From NCBI GenBank assembly GCA_958402795.1, contig CATXUX010000004.1, forward strand, positions 62,001 to 126,000: a stretch of DNA of 64,000 nt, read 5' to 3'. Of the stretch, positions 26,584 through 35,510 are shown piece by piece. The stretch's first letter is position 1. Each line of letters starts with the position of its first letter. The notes beneath the pieces are model-generated. The model saw nothing but the letters and a program-made list of their open reading frames with translations. It searched no databases and was not told the DNA's origin. Source of the stretch: an uncultured Lachnospiraceae bacterium. GTDB lineage: Bacteria; Bacillota; Clostridia; Lachnospirales; Lachnospiraceae. The position numbers and the translations under genes are program-made.

Positions 26584-28245
26584 ATGAATAAGACATACTA
26601 TGTTTGTAAATATACACCGGTGGAATTGCTCACGGCGCTTGGCGGAGAGGGTGTGAATCTGAATGAGATGCCGCAGGGATTCGAACTCGCGGATCAGGTG
26701 GCGCACCCAAATTTGTGCGGGTTCGGGAAAGCGCTTCTGGAGGCGGTTATGAGCGGCAAAGTAAAGGAACTGGTTCTTGTGAATTGCTGCGATACGATCC
26801 GAAGCGTCTATGATGTGCTGGAGGACAGTGGAAAACTGGATTTTCTCTATATGATTGACATTCTTCATTCGAATGGGGCATGCAGCAGGGAACGGACGGC
26901 CTGGCAGTTAAAAAAACTGGCGAAAGCCTATTCAAAGTACCGAGGAGTTCCGTTTCAGGCGGACAGGTTCCGTGCGGCGTTTGCTCCGGTTGAAAAAATA
27001 AACGAGCCGCATATCAGCGTGCTGGGCGCACGGATGGGCGACGCGCTTTTTGAAATGGTGCAGAACACGATGCCGCTGCCTGTGCAGAATGACTCTTGTG
27101 TGAACAACCGCGCCGTGGGCGCTGTGATGCCGCCGGATACGGAAGATTTTGACGAGCTGATGGACTGGTACGCGGGAGAGCTGCTGGGGCAGATCCCGTG
27201 TATGCGTATGATGGATCACACAGGGCGCAGACAGCTTTATAACGATCCGAATCTGCGGGGGATCATTTACCACACGGTGAAATTCTGCGATTTCTACAGT
27301 TTCGAATATGCCGAAATTAAGAATCATGCCGCTGTGCCGATCTTAAAGATCGAGTCAGATTATACCGTTCAGAGCAGCGGGCAGCTTTTAACAAGGCTGG
27401 AGGCATTTGCGGAAAGTATCGCCCCGACGGAAATGGAAGGAAAGGATAAGAAGATGGGAAAAGGATATTTTGCGGGGATCGACAGCGGCTCCACCAGTAC
27501 GGATGTGGTCATTCTGGACAAGGAGAGACAGATCGTGACGGGAATCATCCTGCCGACGGGGGCAGGCGCCGCGATCGGCGCAGAGCGGGCACTGGAGGAG
27601 GCGCTGCGGGACGCAGGATTGAACCGGGAGGATATCGACGCTCTTGTGACGACGGGATACGGTCGTTCGGCTATTCAGGACGGCGATAAAAGTATTACGG
27701 AGATCACCTGTCATGCCCGCGGTGCACACTATCTGGATTCGTCTGTGCGCACGGTGATCGACATCGGCGGGCAGGACAGCAAAGTCATCCGCATCGATGA
27801 AAACGGCGGGGTGGAGAACTTTGTCATGAATGATAAATGTGCCGCAGGAACGGGGCGGTTTCTGGAGATGATGGCGCGGACGATGGAGATGAGTCTGGAA
27901 GAGTTAAGTACACGCGGGTTGCACTACAGGGAAGATATCACCATCTCCAGTATGTGTACTGTTTTTGCAGAGTCGGAGGTAGTCTCGCTTATCGCGCAGA
28001 ACAAGGCGACGGACGATATCGTGCATGGTCTGAACAAGGCGGTTGCTGTCAAGACGGCTGCGCTTGCGAAACGCGTGGGCGGGGAAGCTCCTTATATGAT
28101 GACAGGGGGCGTCTCCAGGAACGAGGGACTTGTGAAAACTTTGGAGGAAAAGCTGGGTGCATCGATGGTTGTCAGCGACAAGGCACAGTTGTGCGGTGCG
28201 CTGGGCGCGGCATTATTTGCTGCGGATTTATTCAAAAATTCGTGA
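26584..28245 (+). CDS. 2-hydroxyacyl-CoA dehydratase-like domain fused to BadF/HgdC-type activase
   Basis: A 553-residue fusion. Residues 1-285 resemble a dehydratase subunit (LVNCCDTIRSVYDVL, ILKIESDYT). Residues ~297-553 are an acyl-CoA dehydratase activase of the BadF/BadG/BcrA/HgdC family. It has GIDSGSTSTDVVI (phosphate 1), VIDIGGQDSKVIR (phosphate 2), and cysteines in NDKCAAGTGRF and SSMCTVFAESEV for the bridging [4Fe-4S] cluster, then GGVSRNEGLV. The activase uses ATP to drive one electron into the dehydratase. GGGAGG precedes the ATG. With the upstream subunit it would be a compact three-component system in two genes. Confidence 0.87.
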   Translation: MNKTYYVCKYTPVELLTALGGEGVNLNEMPQGFELADQVAHPNLCGFGKALLEAVMSGKVKELVLVNCCDTIRSVYDVLEDSGKLDFLYMIDILHSNGACSRERTAWQLKKLAKAYSKYRGVPFQADRFRAAFAPVEKINEPHISVLGARMGDALFEMVQNTMPLPVQNDSCVNNRAVGAVMPPDTEDFDELMDWYAGELLGQIPCMRMMDHTGRRQLYNDPNLRGIIYHTVKFCDFYSFEYAEIKNHAAVPILKIESDYTVQSSGQLLTRLEAFAESIAPTEMEGKDKKMGKGYFAGIDSGSTSTDVVILDKERQIVTGIILPTGAGAAIGAERALEEALRDAGLNREDIDALVTTGYGRSAIQDGDKSITEITCHARGAHYLDSSVRTVIDIGGQDSKVIRIDENGGVENFVMNDKCAAGTGRFLEMMARTMEMSLEELSTRGLHYREDITISSMCTVFAESEVVSLIAQNKATDDIVHGLNKAVAVKTAALAKRVGGEAPYMMTGGVSRNEGLVKTLEEKLGASMVVSDKAQLCGALGAALFAADLFKNS

Positions 28246-28318
28246 AAAAGGTTGCGTTTTCATGACGGTCTGATCTTCTGACAAATTTTTGATATTTTTT
28301 ATGAATAATTGATATGAA

Positions 28319-28351
28319 TATGGCGCTGTCCGGTGTTAGGATAGCGCCATA
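28319..28351 (+). terminator. Hairpin after the dehydratase-activase gene
   Basis: TATGGCGCT (28319-28327) pairs perfectly with AGCGCCATA (28343-28351), with TCC/GGA pairs inside. The T-run after it is weak, so termination may be partial. It lies between the activase gene and the GPH symporter gene. Confidence 0.55.
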
Positions 28352-28407
28352 ATAATTATTACGTACCCCCGGAGGAAGAAAAAGGAAGAAGAATGGAGGA
28401 ACCATCA

Positions 28408-29898
28408 ATGAAGAAACAAAAAGTAACCCAGAGTGAGATTGACGGCGTACAGTACCGCCGCGCCAAAACATGGCAGATTTTATTGTACGCCTGCAACGGA
28501 CTGGTAGGCATGAGCGTCTATTCTCTTATCAATATGGCAAGCTACAGCGCCAGTATCGGCTACGGCATCACGACGGCAGTAGTCGGCGTGATCCTGACCT
28601 GCACCCGTATCCTGGACGGCGTTACCGATCCGTTGCTTGCATTTGTCTATGACCGTGTGAATACCCGGTTCGGCAAGATCCGTATTCTGCTGATCGCTGG
28701 ATATCTGATCGAGGCAATCGGACTTTTCTGTATGTTTACGCTGACGTCCGGTAAAGGGTTCGGCGTGCCGACGTTTACACTGACCTATGTGATCTACGTG
28801 ATCGGGTATACGATTACCAACATGACGGCGCAGACGATCCCGCCGATTTTGACAAATGATCCGAAGCAGCGCCCTACTCTTGGCGTATGGACTACCATAT
28901 TCAATTATCTTGTTCCGATGGCAATGTCAATCATATTCAGTGTAATTCTTCTGCCGATGTTTGGCGGAGAATACAATCAGGCGTTCCTGTCCGCAGCATG
29001 TGCGATTACGCTTGTGATTGCGGGAATCGGTACGATTCTTGTCTGCATCGGCGTCTCCGAGTATGACAAGCCGGAAAGTTTTGCGGGAACAACGAAGAAA
29101 AAAGAACCATTAAAAGTCAGCGACATGATTGAAGTCGTAAAACATAATAAGGCGCTGCAGTGTTACATTGCATCGAACGCATCCGACAAGCTGGCGCAGC
29201 AGGTGGCAAGTCAGGCTATTATTACGACATTGTTCAGTGGAATTTTGATTGGGAATATGGGACTCGCAACGATCTTAAGCGCAATTTCAATGCTGCCTTC
29301 CATTCTGTTCTCGGCGGTCGGAGCCAGTTATGTAGGAAAGCATGGGAGCAAAAAAGGAATTGTGACATGGACGTATGTATCGATGATCATTGTTGCGATA
29401 CTGGTTGTATTCTTCATCGTGATCGATCCCAAACGGATCGGAGTGATGGGCAGTCCTGAAATGATTATTTTTGTATTATTGACGATTCTGCAGAATGGCG
29501 CAATGATGTGTATCACAACCTCTAACACATCGTATATGTCGGATACGATCGACTATGAGCTGGATCGAAGCGGGCGTTTCATCCCGGCGGTTGTGACCGG
29601 TACATACAGTCTGATCGATAAACTGATCACGTCAGTAAGCGCCCTGATCGCGACCGGTGCAGTAGCGCTTCTTGGATATACGACGACCATGCCGCAGCCG
29701 ACAGACGAGCTGACAACACCTATCTTCTGGATGACACTTTTCCTGAAGTATGGTCTGCCGATGATCGGCTGGGCAATCACACTGATCGCGATGCGCCACT
29801 GCCCGATCAGCAAAGAAGGCATGGTCGAGGTACAGAAGCGTATCGCAGCGAAGAAAGAAGCAGCGAAGAAAGAGGTTATTGCTGAAAATATGAAGTAA
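28408..29898 (+). CDS. Glycoside-pentoside-hexuronide:cation symporter (MFS, GPH family)
   Basis: A 496-residue transporter with about 12 transmembrane helices. The GPH signature is visible near residue 70: RILDGVTDPLLAFVYDRVNT followed by RFGKIR, with the conserved Asp pair. These carriers bring in glycosides or oligosaccharides with Na+ or H+. The ATG at 28408 is chosen over 28393 because GGAGGA lies seven bases before it. A convergent AraC regulator and a GH2 enzyme follow, suggesting that the three genes form one galactoside-type import and hydrolysis locus. Confidence 0.9.
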   Translation: MKKQKVTQSEIDGVQYRRAKTWQILLYACNGLVGMSVYSLINMASYSASIGYGITTAVVGVILTCTRILDGVTDPLLAFVYDRVNTRFGKIRILLIAGYLIEAIGLFCMFTLTSGKGFGVPTFTLTYVIYVIGYTITNMTAQTIPPILTNDPKQRPTLGVWTTIFNYLVPMAMSIIFSVILLPMFGGEYNQAFLSAACAITLVIAGIGTILVCIGVSEYDKPESFAGTTKKKEPLKVSDMIEVVKHNKALQCYIASNASDKLAQQVASQAIITTLFSGILIGNMGLATILSAISMLPSILFSAVGASYVGKHGSKKGIVTWTYVSMIIVAILVVFFIVIDPKRIGVMGSPEMIIFVLLTILQNGAMMCITTSNTSYMSDTIDYELDRSGRFIPAVVTGTYSLIDKLITSVSALIATGAVALLGYTTTMPQPTDELTTPIFWMTLFLKYGLPMIGWAITLIAMRHCPISKEGMVEVQKRIAAKKEAAKKEVIAENMK

Positions 29899-29952
29899 GG
29901 AAAGGTGAAATCGGATCTTATATCCGATGAACCGTTATACAGGGCAGTCTGG

Positions 29953-31182
29953 TCACAGATTTTTGTGCGCGGCGCGGTAATCAGCGGGCGTCATACCGGT
30001 TACTTCCCGGAAACTCTGGATAAAGTAGCTGGGGGTAGAGAAACCAAGCTGGTCGGCAACCTCCATGACCGTATGGCTGGTATATGCCAGTAACAGCTTC
30101 GCACGTTCAATCCGGGCAGACTTGATGTAGCCGCTGACGGACTGTCCGGTTTCTTTCTGAAACTGGCGGGTGATATAGTATTCGCTGTAACCGGTCAGAC
30201 TGCCCAGGTCTGCCGCGCGGATCTTTTCCCCCAGATGCAGGTCGATGTAATCACAGCACTTCTGTATCTGGGCGCTGTATGCCGGATTGGAGCGGCGCTT
30301 GTGTACGCGCCGGACAAAATCATCGTACATTGTGAGAGGCAGAGCTGCCAGATCATTGTGACTGGCGGCATTTTCTCCGGCCTGAATATAATAATCTCCC
30401 AGCGAATAGGCTTCTTCCGGGGACAGTCCGCCTTCGATGGCCGCCCGGCTTACGAGCGTGCAGAAGACGGTATTAGTTGTTTTTTCTCTGCGCAGAAGAT
30501 CGGTATTTTCCAAAGGAACGCCTTCGCTTAACATCATGGATGTATTCAGTGCGTCCTGATAATCCAGATCGCCGAGACGAACTTTCTCCAGTATGTTCCG
30601 TTCCGCAAGGTAGACCATACTGCGGTCACGATAGAGGGTGTCTTTGCTTTCAACGGACAGGGCGGGAACATCATCTGCGGAAGAAAACTGGTATTGGTAC
30701 AGATCGCAGACGTTCAGATGTTCTCCGGTGACACAGTAGTGCAGCATCAGGACATAGCGGGAGAAAGTGGTGAACGGTACGGCAGGTATTTCATACAGTG
30801 CTTCCAGAAAACGCCGCTTCCACGCAACACTGATATCGGATTCTATATGGTTGAGCCATTGTTCGATCGACTTCAGAGAGGCGTCAGAAAAAAAGACCGG
30901 TCCGATTGTGTGAACCTGTTTAAGCCAGTCATTTTCCTGTTCGAAAGCCGCACCCCAGACAAGACCGGCTTCTGTAGTGAAGATGAGGGGACTCCGGTAT
31001 TTCCGGGTATACTTTTTCAGGTAAGAAGAGATGCCGAAAACGGAAAATGCCGCGCCAAGGACAGTTTCACTCGGACAGTTGGATTCCAGAAGATGCCCGT
31101 CCTTGTCATAGCGCCAGGTACAGACTTTACTGCCGCAGAGAATCAGTTCGCGGAACAGCGTAAGATTTTGTGTGATGTCCAT
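29953..31182 (-). CDS. AraC-family transcriptional regulator
   Basis: A 409-residue regulator with the AraC HTH in the last ~100 residues (IRAADLGSLTGYSEYYITRQ, then VMEVADQLGFSTPSYFIQSF and VTGMTPADYRAAH). The long N-terminal domain is paralogous to that of 5941-7209. AAGGAGG precedes the ATG. It is divergent from the GH2 gene with an 86-bp gap and convergent with the symporter gene, so it is the likely activator of both. Confidence 0.88.
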   Translation of the reverse strand: MDITQNLTLFRELILCGSKVCTWRYDKDGHLLESNCPSETVLGAAFSVFGISSYLKKYTRKYRSPLIFTTEAGLVWGAAFEQENDWLKQVHTIGPVFFSDASLKSIEQWLNHIESDISVAWKRRFLEALYEIPAVPFTTFSRYVLMLHYCVTGEHLNVCDLYQYQFSSADDVPALSVESKDTLYRDRSMVYLAERNILEKVRLGDLDYQDALNTSMMLSEGVPLENTDLLRREKTTNTVFCTLVSRAAIEGGLSPEEAYSLGDYYIQAGENAASHNDLAALPLTMYDDFVRRVHKRRSNPAYSAQIQKCCDYIDLHLGEKIRAADLGSLTGYSEYYITRQFQKETGQSVSGYIKSARIERAKLLLAYTSHTVMEVADQLGFSTPSYFIQSFREVTGMTPADYRAAHKNL

Positions 31183-31268
31183 GGTATTTACCTCCTTGTA
31201 GAATCATAGTACACTTTATTTTAACACAAAAAACAATTTTCGGGAAAAAAGTGAAAGGAACTTATCTT

Positions 31269-33467
31269 ATGAGAAAAACAATACTTCTAAATGAAAACTG
31301 GCGGTTTGTAAAAACTGCTGATAATGCCTGTGAGGCGACAGAGACGCCGGGCGAAAGAGTGACGTTTCCCCATACATGGAACGCCGCTGACGGACAGGAC
31401 GGAGGAAACGACTACTACAGGGGAACCTGCTGGTATGTGCGGGAGCTGAAAAAGCCGGAACTCTCCGATGGGGATCAGGTGTATCTGGAGTTTGACGGCG
31501 CTGCGATGACGGCGGAGGTTTTTCTGAACGGGGAAATGCTGGCAAGACATGAAGGCGGATTTTCTACATTTCGTGTCAATCTGACGGATCATCTTACGGA
31601 CGTCAATACGCTGGCTGTTTCTGTGGATAACAGCGATAATACAACGGTTTACCCGCAGAAAGCGGATTTCACCTTTTACGGAGGTCTGTACCGGATGGTG
31701 AAGCTGCTTATCGTTCCGGCGGTTCATTTTGAACTGGACTACTGCGGAACGCCCGGGATCAAGGTTACGCCGGTGGTGGATCTGGAGGCGAAGACTGCTG
31801 AAGTGACGGTGGAGACGTGGCAGAACGGGGAATCCGTAGAGATTACGACGGCGGGACAGACACAGACCGTGTCCTCTGTGAACGGACATGCGAAAGCAGT
31901 ATTTATGATTGAAAATGTGCATTTGTGGGACGGACTGGACGATCCGTATCTCTATACTGCTATGGCGTCGCTTCCGAGCGGCGACCAGATTTCCACACGG
32001 TTTGGCTGCCGGAAATATGAGATCGACCCGCAGAAAGGATTTCTGCTCAATGGCCGTTCGTATCCGCTCCGGGGCGTCAGCCGCCATCAGGACTGCAAGG
32101 GGGCAGGCAACGCACTGACACCGGAACACCACAAAAAGGATATGGAAATCATCCAGGAGATCGGGGCAAATACACTGCGGCTCGCCCACTATCAGCATGC
32201 GCAGGAGTTCTACGACTTGTGTGATGAAAATGGATTGGTGGTCTGGGCGGAAATCCCGTATATTACGATGCACATGAAGAACGGACGTGCCAACACGCTT
32301 TCCCAGATGAAGGAATTGATCGTGCAGAACTATAATCATCCATGTATCGTAGTGTGGGGACTCTCCAACGAGATTACCGCTGCCAGTGCAGTCAATGAAG
32401 ATCTGCTGGAGAACCATCGCCTGCTGAACGACTTGTGCCATAAGCTGGACGCAACCCGCCCGACTACGATGGCAAACGTATTTATGCTGGAGACGGACAG
32501 TCCGATTCTGGAGATCCCGGATGTGAACAGTTACAACCTGTACTTTGGCTGGTACATTGGGGAGCTGGAGCAGAACGAGGAGTTTTTTGACGAATATCAT
32601 GCGAAATATCCGGACCGCTGTATCGGTTTCAGTGAGTACGGCGCGGACGCGAACCCGCAGTATCAGAGCGGTACGTCCCAAAAGAATGATTATACGGAAA
32701 GTTATCAGTGCGTATATCACGAACACTGCCTCCGGATGATCGAGGAGCGTCCGTGGATCTGGGCAACCCATGTATGGAATCTGTTTGATTTTGCCGCAGA
32801 CGGCAGGGACGAAGGCGGAAAGCACGGGGAAAACCAGAAAGGACTTGTCACTTTTGACCGGAAACTGAAAAAGGACGCTTTCTATCTGTATAAGGCGGCA
32901 TGGAATCACAAGGATCCGTTTGTCCACGTATGCGGCAGCCGATATGTAGACCGCGTCGGGGATACGACGGAGATTAAGGTGTATTCCAATCAGAATGAGG
33001 TGACGCTGTACAAGGACGGCAGTCCTGTGGAGACGAAATCCGGTCATACCGTGTTTACATTCCAGATCCCGATCACAGGGGAACATACCATTGAAGCACA
33101 TGCAGAAGGATGCAAAAACAGTGTAATCCTCGTACGCAAAGCGGAAAAAGAAAATCCGGATTATGTATTTGTAAAGCAGTCCCCGGTTACAAACTGGTTC
33201 GACGGGGAACTGGATGAGACATGTTATTCAGTCAATGACAAGGTCTCCGATATCCGCAGGAATCCGGAGGCCGGCGCGGTTGTTGACGCCATGATCGCCG
33301 AAGGCGCCGCTTCCCGTGGGGATGTGGCAGACTCCGTAAAGGATAATCCTGCCCTGCAGCGCATGATCGGGCGGATCACAATGGTAAGCCTGATGAAACA
33401 AAGCGGCGCGGACGAAGAAAGCATTAAACAGATAAACCGTGTCCTGCAGCAATATAAAAAGGCGTAG
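31269..33467 (+). CDS. Glycoside hydrolase family 2 (beta-galactosidase-like)
   Basis: A 732-residue GH2 enzyme: jelly-roll domain (FPHTWNAADGQDGGNDYYRG), Ig-like domain, TIM barrel. The acid/base glutamate is in VVWGLSNEITAAS and the nucleophile glutamate in IGFSEYGADA. GVSRHQDCKG matches the family active-site histidine motif. No signal peptide is seen. Substrate is probably a beta-galactoside, but beta-glucuronidase or other GH2 activity cannot be excluded from motifs alone. The ATG at 31269 is preferred to an in-frame GTG at 31251 because AAAGGAAC lies between them. The last ~120 residues are an extra, less conserved tail. Confidence 0.87.
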   Translation: MRKTILLNENWRFVKTADNACEATETPGERVTFPHTWNAADGQDGGNDYYRGTCWYVRELKKPELSDGDQVYLEFDGAAMTAEVFLNGEMLARHEGGFSTFRVNLTDHLTDVNTLAVSVDNSDNTTVYPQKADFTFYGGLYRMVKLLIVPAVHFELDYCGTPGIKVTPVVDLEAKTAEVTVETWQNGESVEITTAGQTQTVSSVNGHAKAVFMIENVHLWDGLDDPYLYTAMASLPSGDQISTRFGCRKYEIDPQKGFLLNGRSYPLRGVSRHQDCKGAGNALTPEHHKKDMEIIQEIGANTLRLAHYQHAQEFYDLCDENGLVVWAEIPYITMHMKNGRANTLSQMKELIVQNYNHPCIVVWGLSNEITAASAVNEDLLENHRLLNDLCHKLDATRPTTMANVFMLETDSPILEIPDVNSYNLYFGWYIGELEQNEEFFDEYHAKYPDRCIGFSEYGADANPQYQSGTSQKNDYTESYQCVYHEHCLRMIEERPWIWATHVWNLFDFAADGRDEGGKHGENQKGLVTFDRKLKKDAFYLYKAAWNHKDPFVHVCGSRYVDRVGDTTEIKVYSNQNEVTLYKDGSPVETKSGHTVFTFQIPITGEHTIEAHAEGCKNSVILVRKAEKENPDYVFVKQSPVTNWFDGELDETCYSVNDKVSDIRRNPEAGAVVDAMIAEGAASRGDVADSVKDNPALQRMIGRITMVSLMKQSGADEESIKQINRVLQQYKKA

Positions 33468-33489
33468 AAACGGAGAGGGGCACAATTTA

Positions 33490-33523
33490 CAGCGTCAGGA
33501 GTGTGCATGATCTCCTGACGCTG
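33490..33523. terminator. Perfect 12-bp inverted repeat after the GH2 gene
   Basis: CAGCGTCAGGAG (33490-33501) and CTCCTGACGCTG (33512-33523) are exact complements with a 10-base loop. No T-run follows on either strand, so it may be a degenerate terminator or a recombination-linked palindrome. It marks the start of a run of gene scraps. Confidence 0.5.
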
Positions 33524-33544
33524 ACAAAAAACATTCGACGCATT

Positions 33545-33572
33545 CTTGCTGATATCAATGGTTTCCGTATCT
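33545..33572 (-). pseudogene. Scrap of a Gfo/Idh/MocA oxidoreductase gene
   Basis: Twenty-seven of 28 bases match 36441-36468 inside the intact Gfo/Idh gene on the same strand. The minus-strand reading DTETIDISKNAS corresponds to DTETIDISKIAS there. Nothing else of the gene is left here. This is a relic of a second copy or of a rearrangement. Confidence 0.7.
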
Positions 33573-33589
33573 ACAGACATATCAACGGC

Positions 33590-33640
33590 AGTTTTTTGAA
33601 TTCCGATATTCGGTGGGAGTCATCTGTTCCCTTTCTCGGA
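33590..33640 (-). pseudogene. Scrap of an AraC regulator C-terminus
   Basis: On the minus strand one frame reads REREQMTPTEYRNSKN, the typical last residues of an AraC-family protein (MTPxEYRxS). The rest of the gene is missing. It joins the 3' end of the MATE gene in a different frame and causes the premature MATE stop. Confidence 0.6.
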
Positions 33641-34882
33641 ATAGGCAATGGACATATTACCGAATACCGGGGCCAGCAGGTATGACAGGCAGATTCGGGC
33701 ACAAAGGGCCAATATACTGATCAGGCTGGAGAAAAAAAGTTTTCCTATTCCCTCTACATATCCTCTCAGTGCAGTAGAAATACCGTAGAATATGTAGAAG
33801 AGCGATATGCTTCTGAAAAATGTCCGTCCGATATCCGCTGCTTCCTGTCCCACACCAAACAGGGCAACAAGTGTACCTCCTGTCAGCGGCATCAGGACGG
33901 ATAATGCCAGCGATATACATACCATCAGCCAGATACCGGCAGACAGGTAATCCTTTGCCTGTTCATGATCTCCGGCGCCCGTGCTCCGTGCCACCATCGT
34001 AGAAATGGCAGATCCCACATTGATAATGGGCAAAAGCATAATCGAGTCGATACGGTATGCTGTAGATACAGCCGCAACTGTGTGAGAGCCAAAGCTGTTC
34101 ATGAAGTTTTGCAGAACAATGTTTCCGGCGGCATTCACGCAGTATTGAATTGTCGGAGGAATGCCCAGTTTTACTCCCTGTTTGATTGTTCCCCGGTATA
34201 GCCATTTCCCTAAAATGGGGAACCGTAAAACCGGATGCTTTTTTATGGAGTACAAGATGATAAAGACCGTCATAACGATTTGCGAGATTACTGTTGCGAC
34301 CGCAGCACCTGCAACTCCACAGGAAAGTACACCCACCAGAATAACATCTAAGATCACATTGAGAATAGAGGATAAAAGGACAGCATAAAATGATGTTTTG
34401 GTATCGCCAACTGCACGAAGGATGGCAGCATAGGTGTTGTAAACAGCGAGAAAAGGAACACCCCAAAGAATGACTCGCAGGTATTCCTCTGATAAAACAA
34501 ACATATCAGCAGGAGTATCCATCAGCATAAGGATTCGTGAGGAGAAAGCTGCCCCGAATCCGGACAAGAGTGCAAATATCCCGCTTAAAATCAGCAAAAA
34601 GGAGGATAGAATCTGTCTGACCTCGTCGGTTCTGTTTCCTCCGCACTGTTTGGCTGCATAGATTGACAGACCAAGCGTAAATCCGGTAATGGCAAGATTG
34701 AGGAGGTTGGTCAATGTAGAAGTCGCTCCGATGGATGCTAACGCAGCTTCCCCCAAAACATGACCAACAATAAATGCGTCTGCCCAGTTATAGAGTTGCT
34801 GTAAAACCCCGCTCAAAATCAAAGGCAGACTGAAGAAGAGCAAGTCTTTTCCTGAAGCAAGAGACGTTTTCTGAAATTTCAT
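33620..34882 (-). CDS. MATE family efflux transporter, C-terminally clipped
   Basis: A 420-residue MATE/MatE protein with two six-helix halves: PLILSGVLQQLYNWADAFIV near the start and GIPPTIQYCVNAAGNIVLQN in the second half. It exports drugs or metabolites with Na+ or H+. Family members of this type are about 445-460 residues. Here the sequence is normal up to SYLLAPVFGNMSIAYSE and then runs into KGNR and a stop, because the DNA switches to an AraC gene tail. The last helix is therefore shortened or lost. Function may be impaired. Confidence 0.85.
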   Translation of the reverse strand: MKFQKTSLASGKDLLFFSLPLILSGVLQQLYNWADAFIVGHVLGEAALASIGATSTLTNLLNLAITGFTLGLSIYAAKQCGGNRTDEVRQILSSFLLILSGIFALLSGFGAAFSSRILMLMDTPADMFVLSEEYLRVILWGVPFLAVYNTYAAILRAVGDTKTSFYAVLLSSILNVILDVILVGVLSCGVAGAAVATVISQIVMTVFIILYSIKKHPVLRFPILGKWLYRGTIKQGVKLGIPPTIQYCVNAAGNIVLQNFMNSFGSHTVAAVSTAYRIDSIMLLPIINVGSAISTMVARSTGAGDHEQAKDYLSAGIWLMVCISLALSVLMPLTGGTLVALFGVGQEAADIGRTFFRSISLFYIFYGISTALRGYVEGIGKLFFSSLISILALCARICLSYLLAPVFGNMSIAYSEKGNR

Positions 34883-34950
34883 AGCGTTGTTCCTTTCTCA
34901 AATCCAAAAGATGAGCCAACACTCTGAATTGCATATTTATTTTTCAATTC

Positions 34951-34986
34951 CAAAAAAATAACCGTATGCAATAGCCTTGCATACGG
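34951..34986 (-). terminator. Rho-independent terminator of the DUF3990 unit
   Basis: CCGTATGCAA (34962-34971) and TTGCATACGG (34977-34986) are perfect 10-bp arms with a 5-base loop. On the minus strand the stem is followed by TTATTTTTTT. It ends the two-gene unit at 35039-36203 ahead of the MATE gene. Confidence 0.85.
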
Positions 34987-35038
34987 TAGGTGCTCACCCG
35001 AAATATTTATTATGTTGTTCATTGTATCCAAGGACTGC

Positions 35039-35509
35039 TCAAATGTCAAGTGAATCGACCGAATTTTGTGGTGCAATGGGTGCGGAGCTGTTTCTTTCTT
35101 CATAAATCTCTTTCAGGTCATCAATTGCCATTTCAACATCAAGCGTATGGAAACCAAGCCAACAATCGTTCATTGTTGTGGCGTCTGCAGTTTTATATAT
35201 TTCACGGCTGGATTCATTGGTGTAATAATGCCAGTAGCGGTAGACATATCCGGTCCAGTACATTACTTCTAAAGAATAGAGCGTACCGGCTTTTTTGAGT
35301 CCGCAGACTTCATCATCTAGTTCTTCAAGAATATATTCCTCACCCGCCCACTGCAGCCGGTCATAGACGTCGTCAAGGGCGGCAGCAGCTTTACTGTTCA
35401 TAAAAGATTCGATAAAAGCAGGACAATCGAAACCGCCTTTTTGTGCGAGTTCAAATAATCGTCCCTGTATATCGCAAAGCTGACGCTTATCAAGAGTAAG
35501 AGTTTTCAT
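35039..35509 (-). CDS. Uncharacterised partner of the DUF3990 protein
   Basis: A 156-residue acidic protein starting MKTLTLDKRQLCDIQGRLFE. It is rich in Asp/Glu and aromatic residues (VMYWTGYVYRYWHYYT). No known domain was recognised. The ATG at 35509 lies one base after the DUF3990 stop codon, with AAGGTG just upstream, so the two are tightly coupled. A terminator follows. The acidic character and the position after an ADP-ribosyltransferase-like gene fit an antitoxin or immunity role, which is inference only. Confidence 0.7.
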   Translation of the reverse strand: MKTLTLDKRQLCDIQGRLFELAQKGGFDCPAFIESFMNSKAAAALDDVYDRLQWAGEEYILEELDDEVCGLKKAGTLYSLEVMYWTGYVYRYWHYYTNESSREIYKTADATTMNDCWLGFHTLDVEMAIDDLKEIYEERNSSAPIAPQNSVDSLDI

Positions 35510-35510
35510 T

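Noticed and set aside
31287..33101. Very long open frame on the minus strand opposite the GH2 gene
   Set aside because: It is a codon-phase shadow of a real GH2 gene with all active-site motifs on the plus strand; no ribosome binding site and no recognisable domain.
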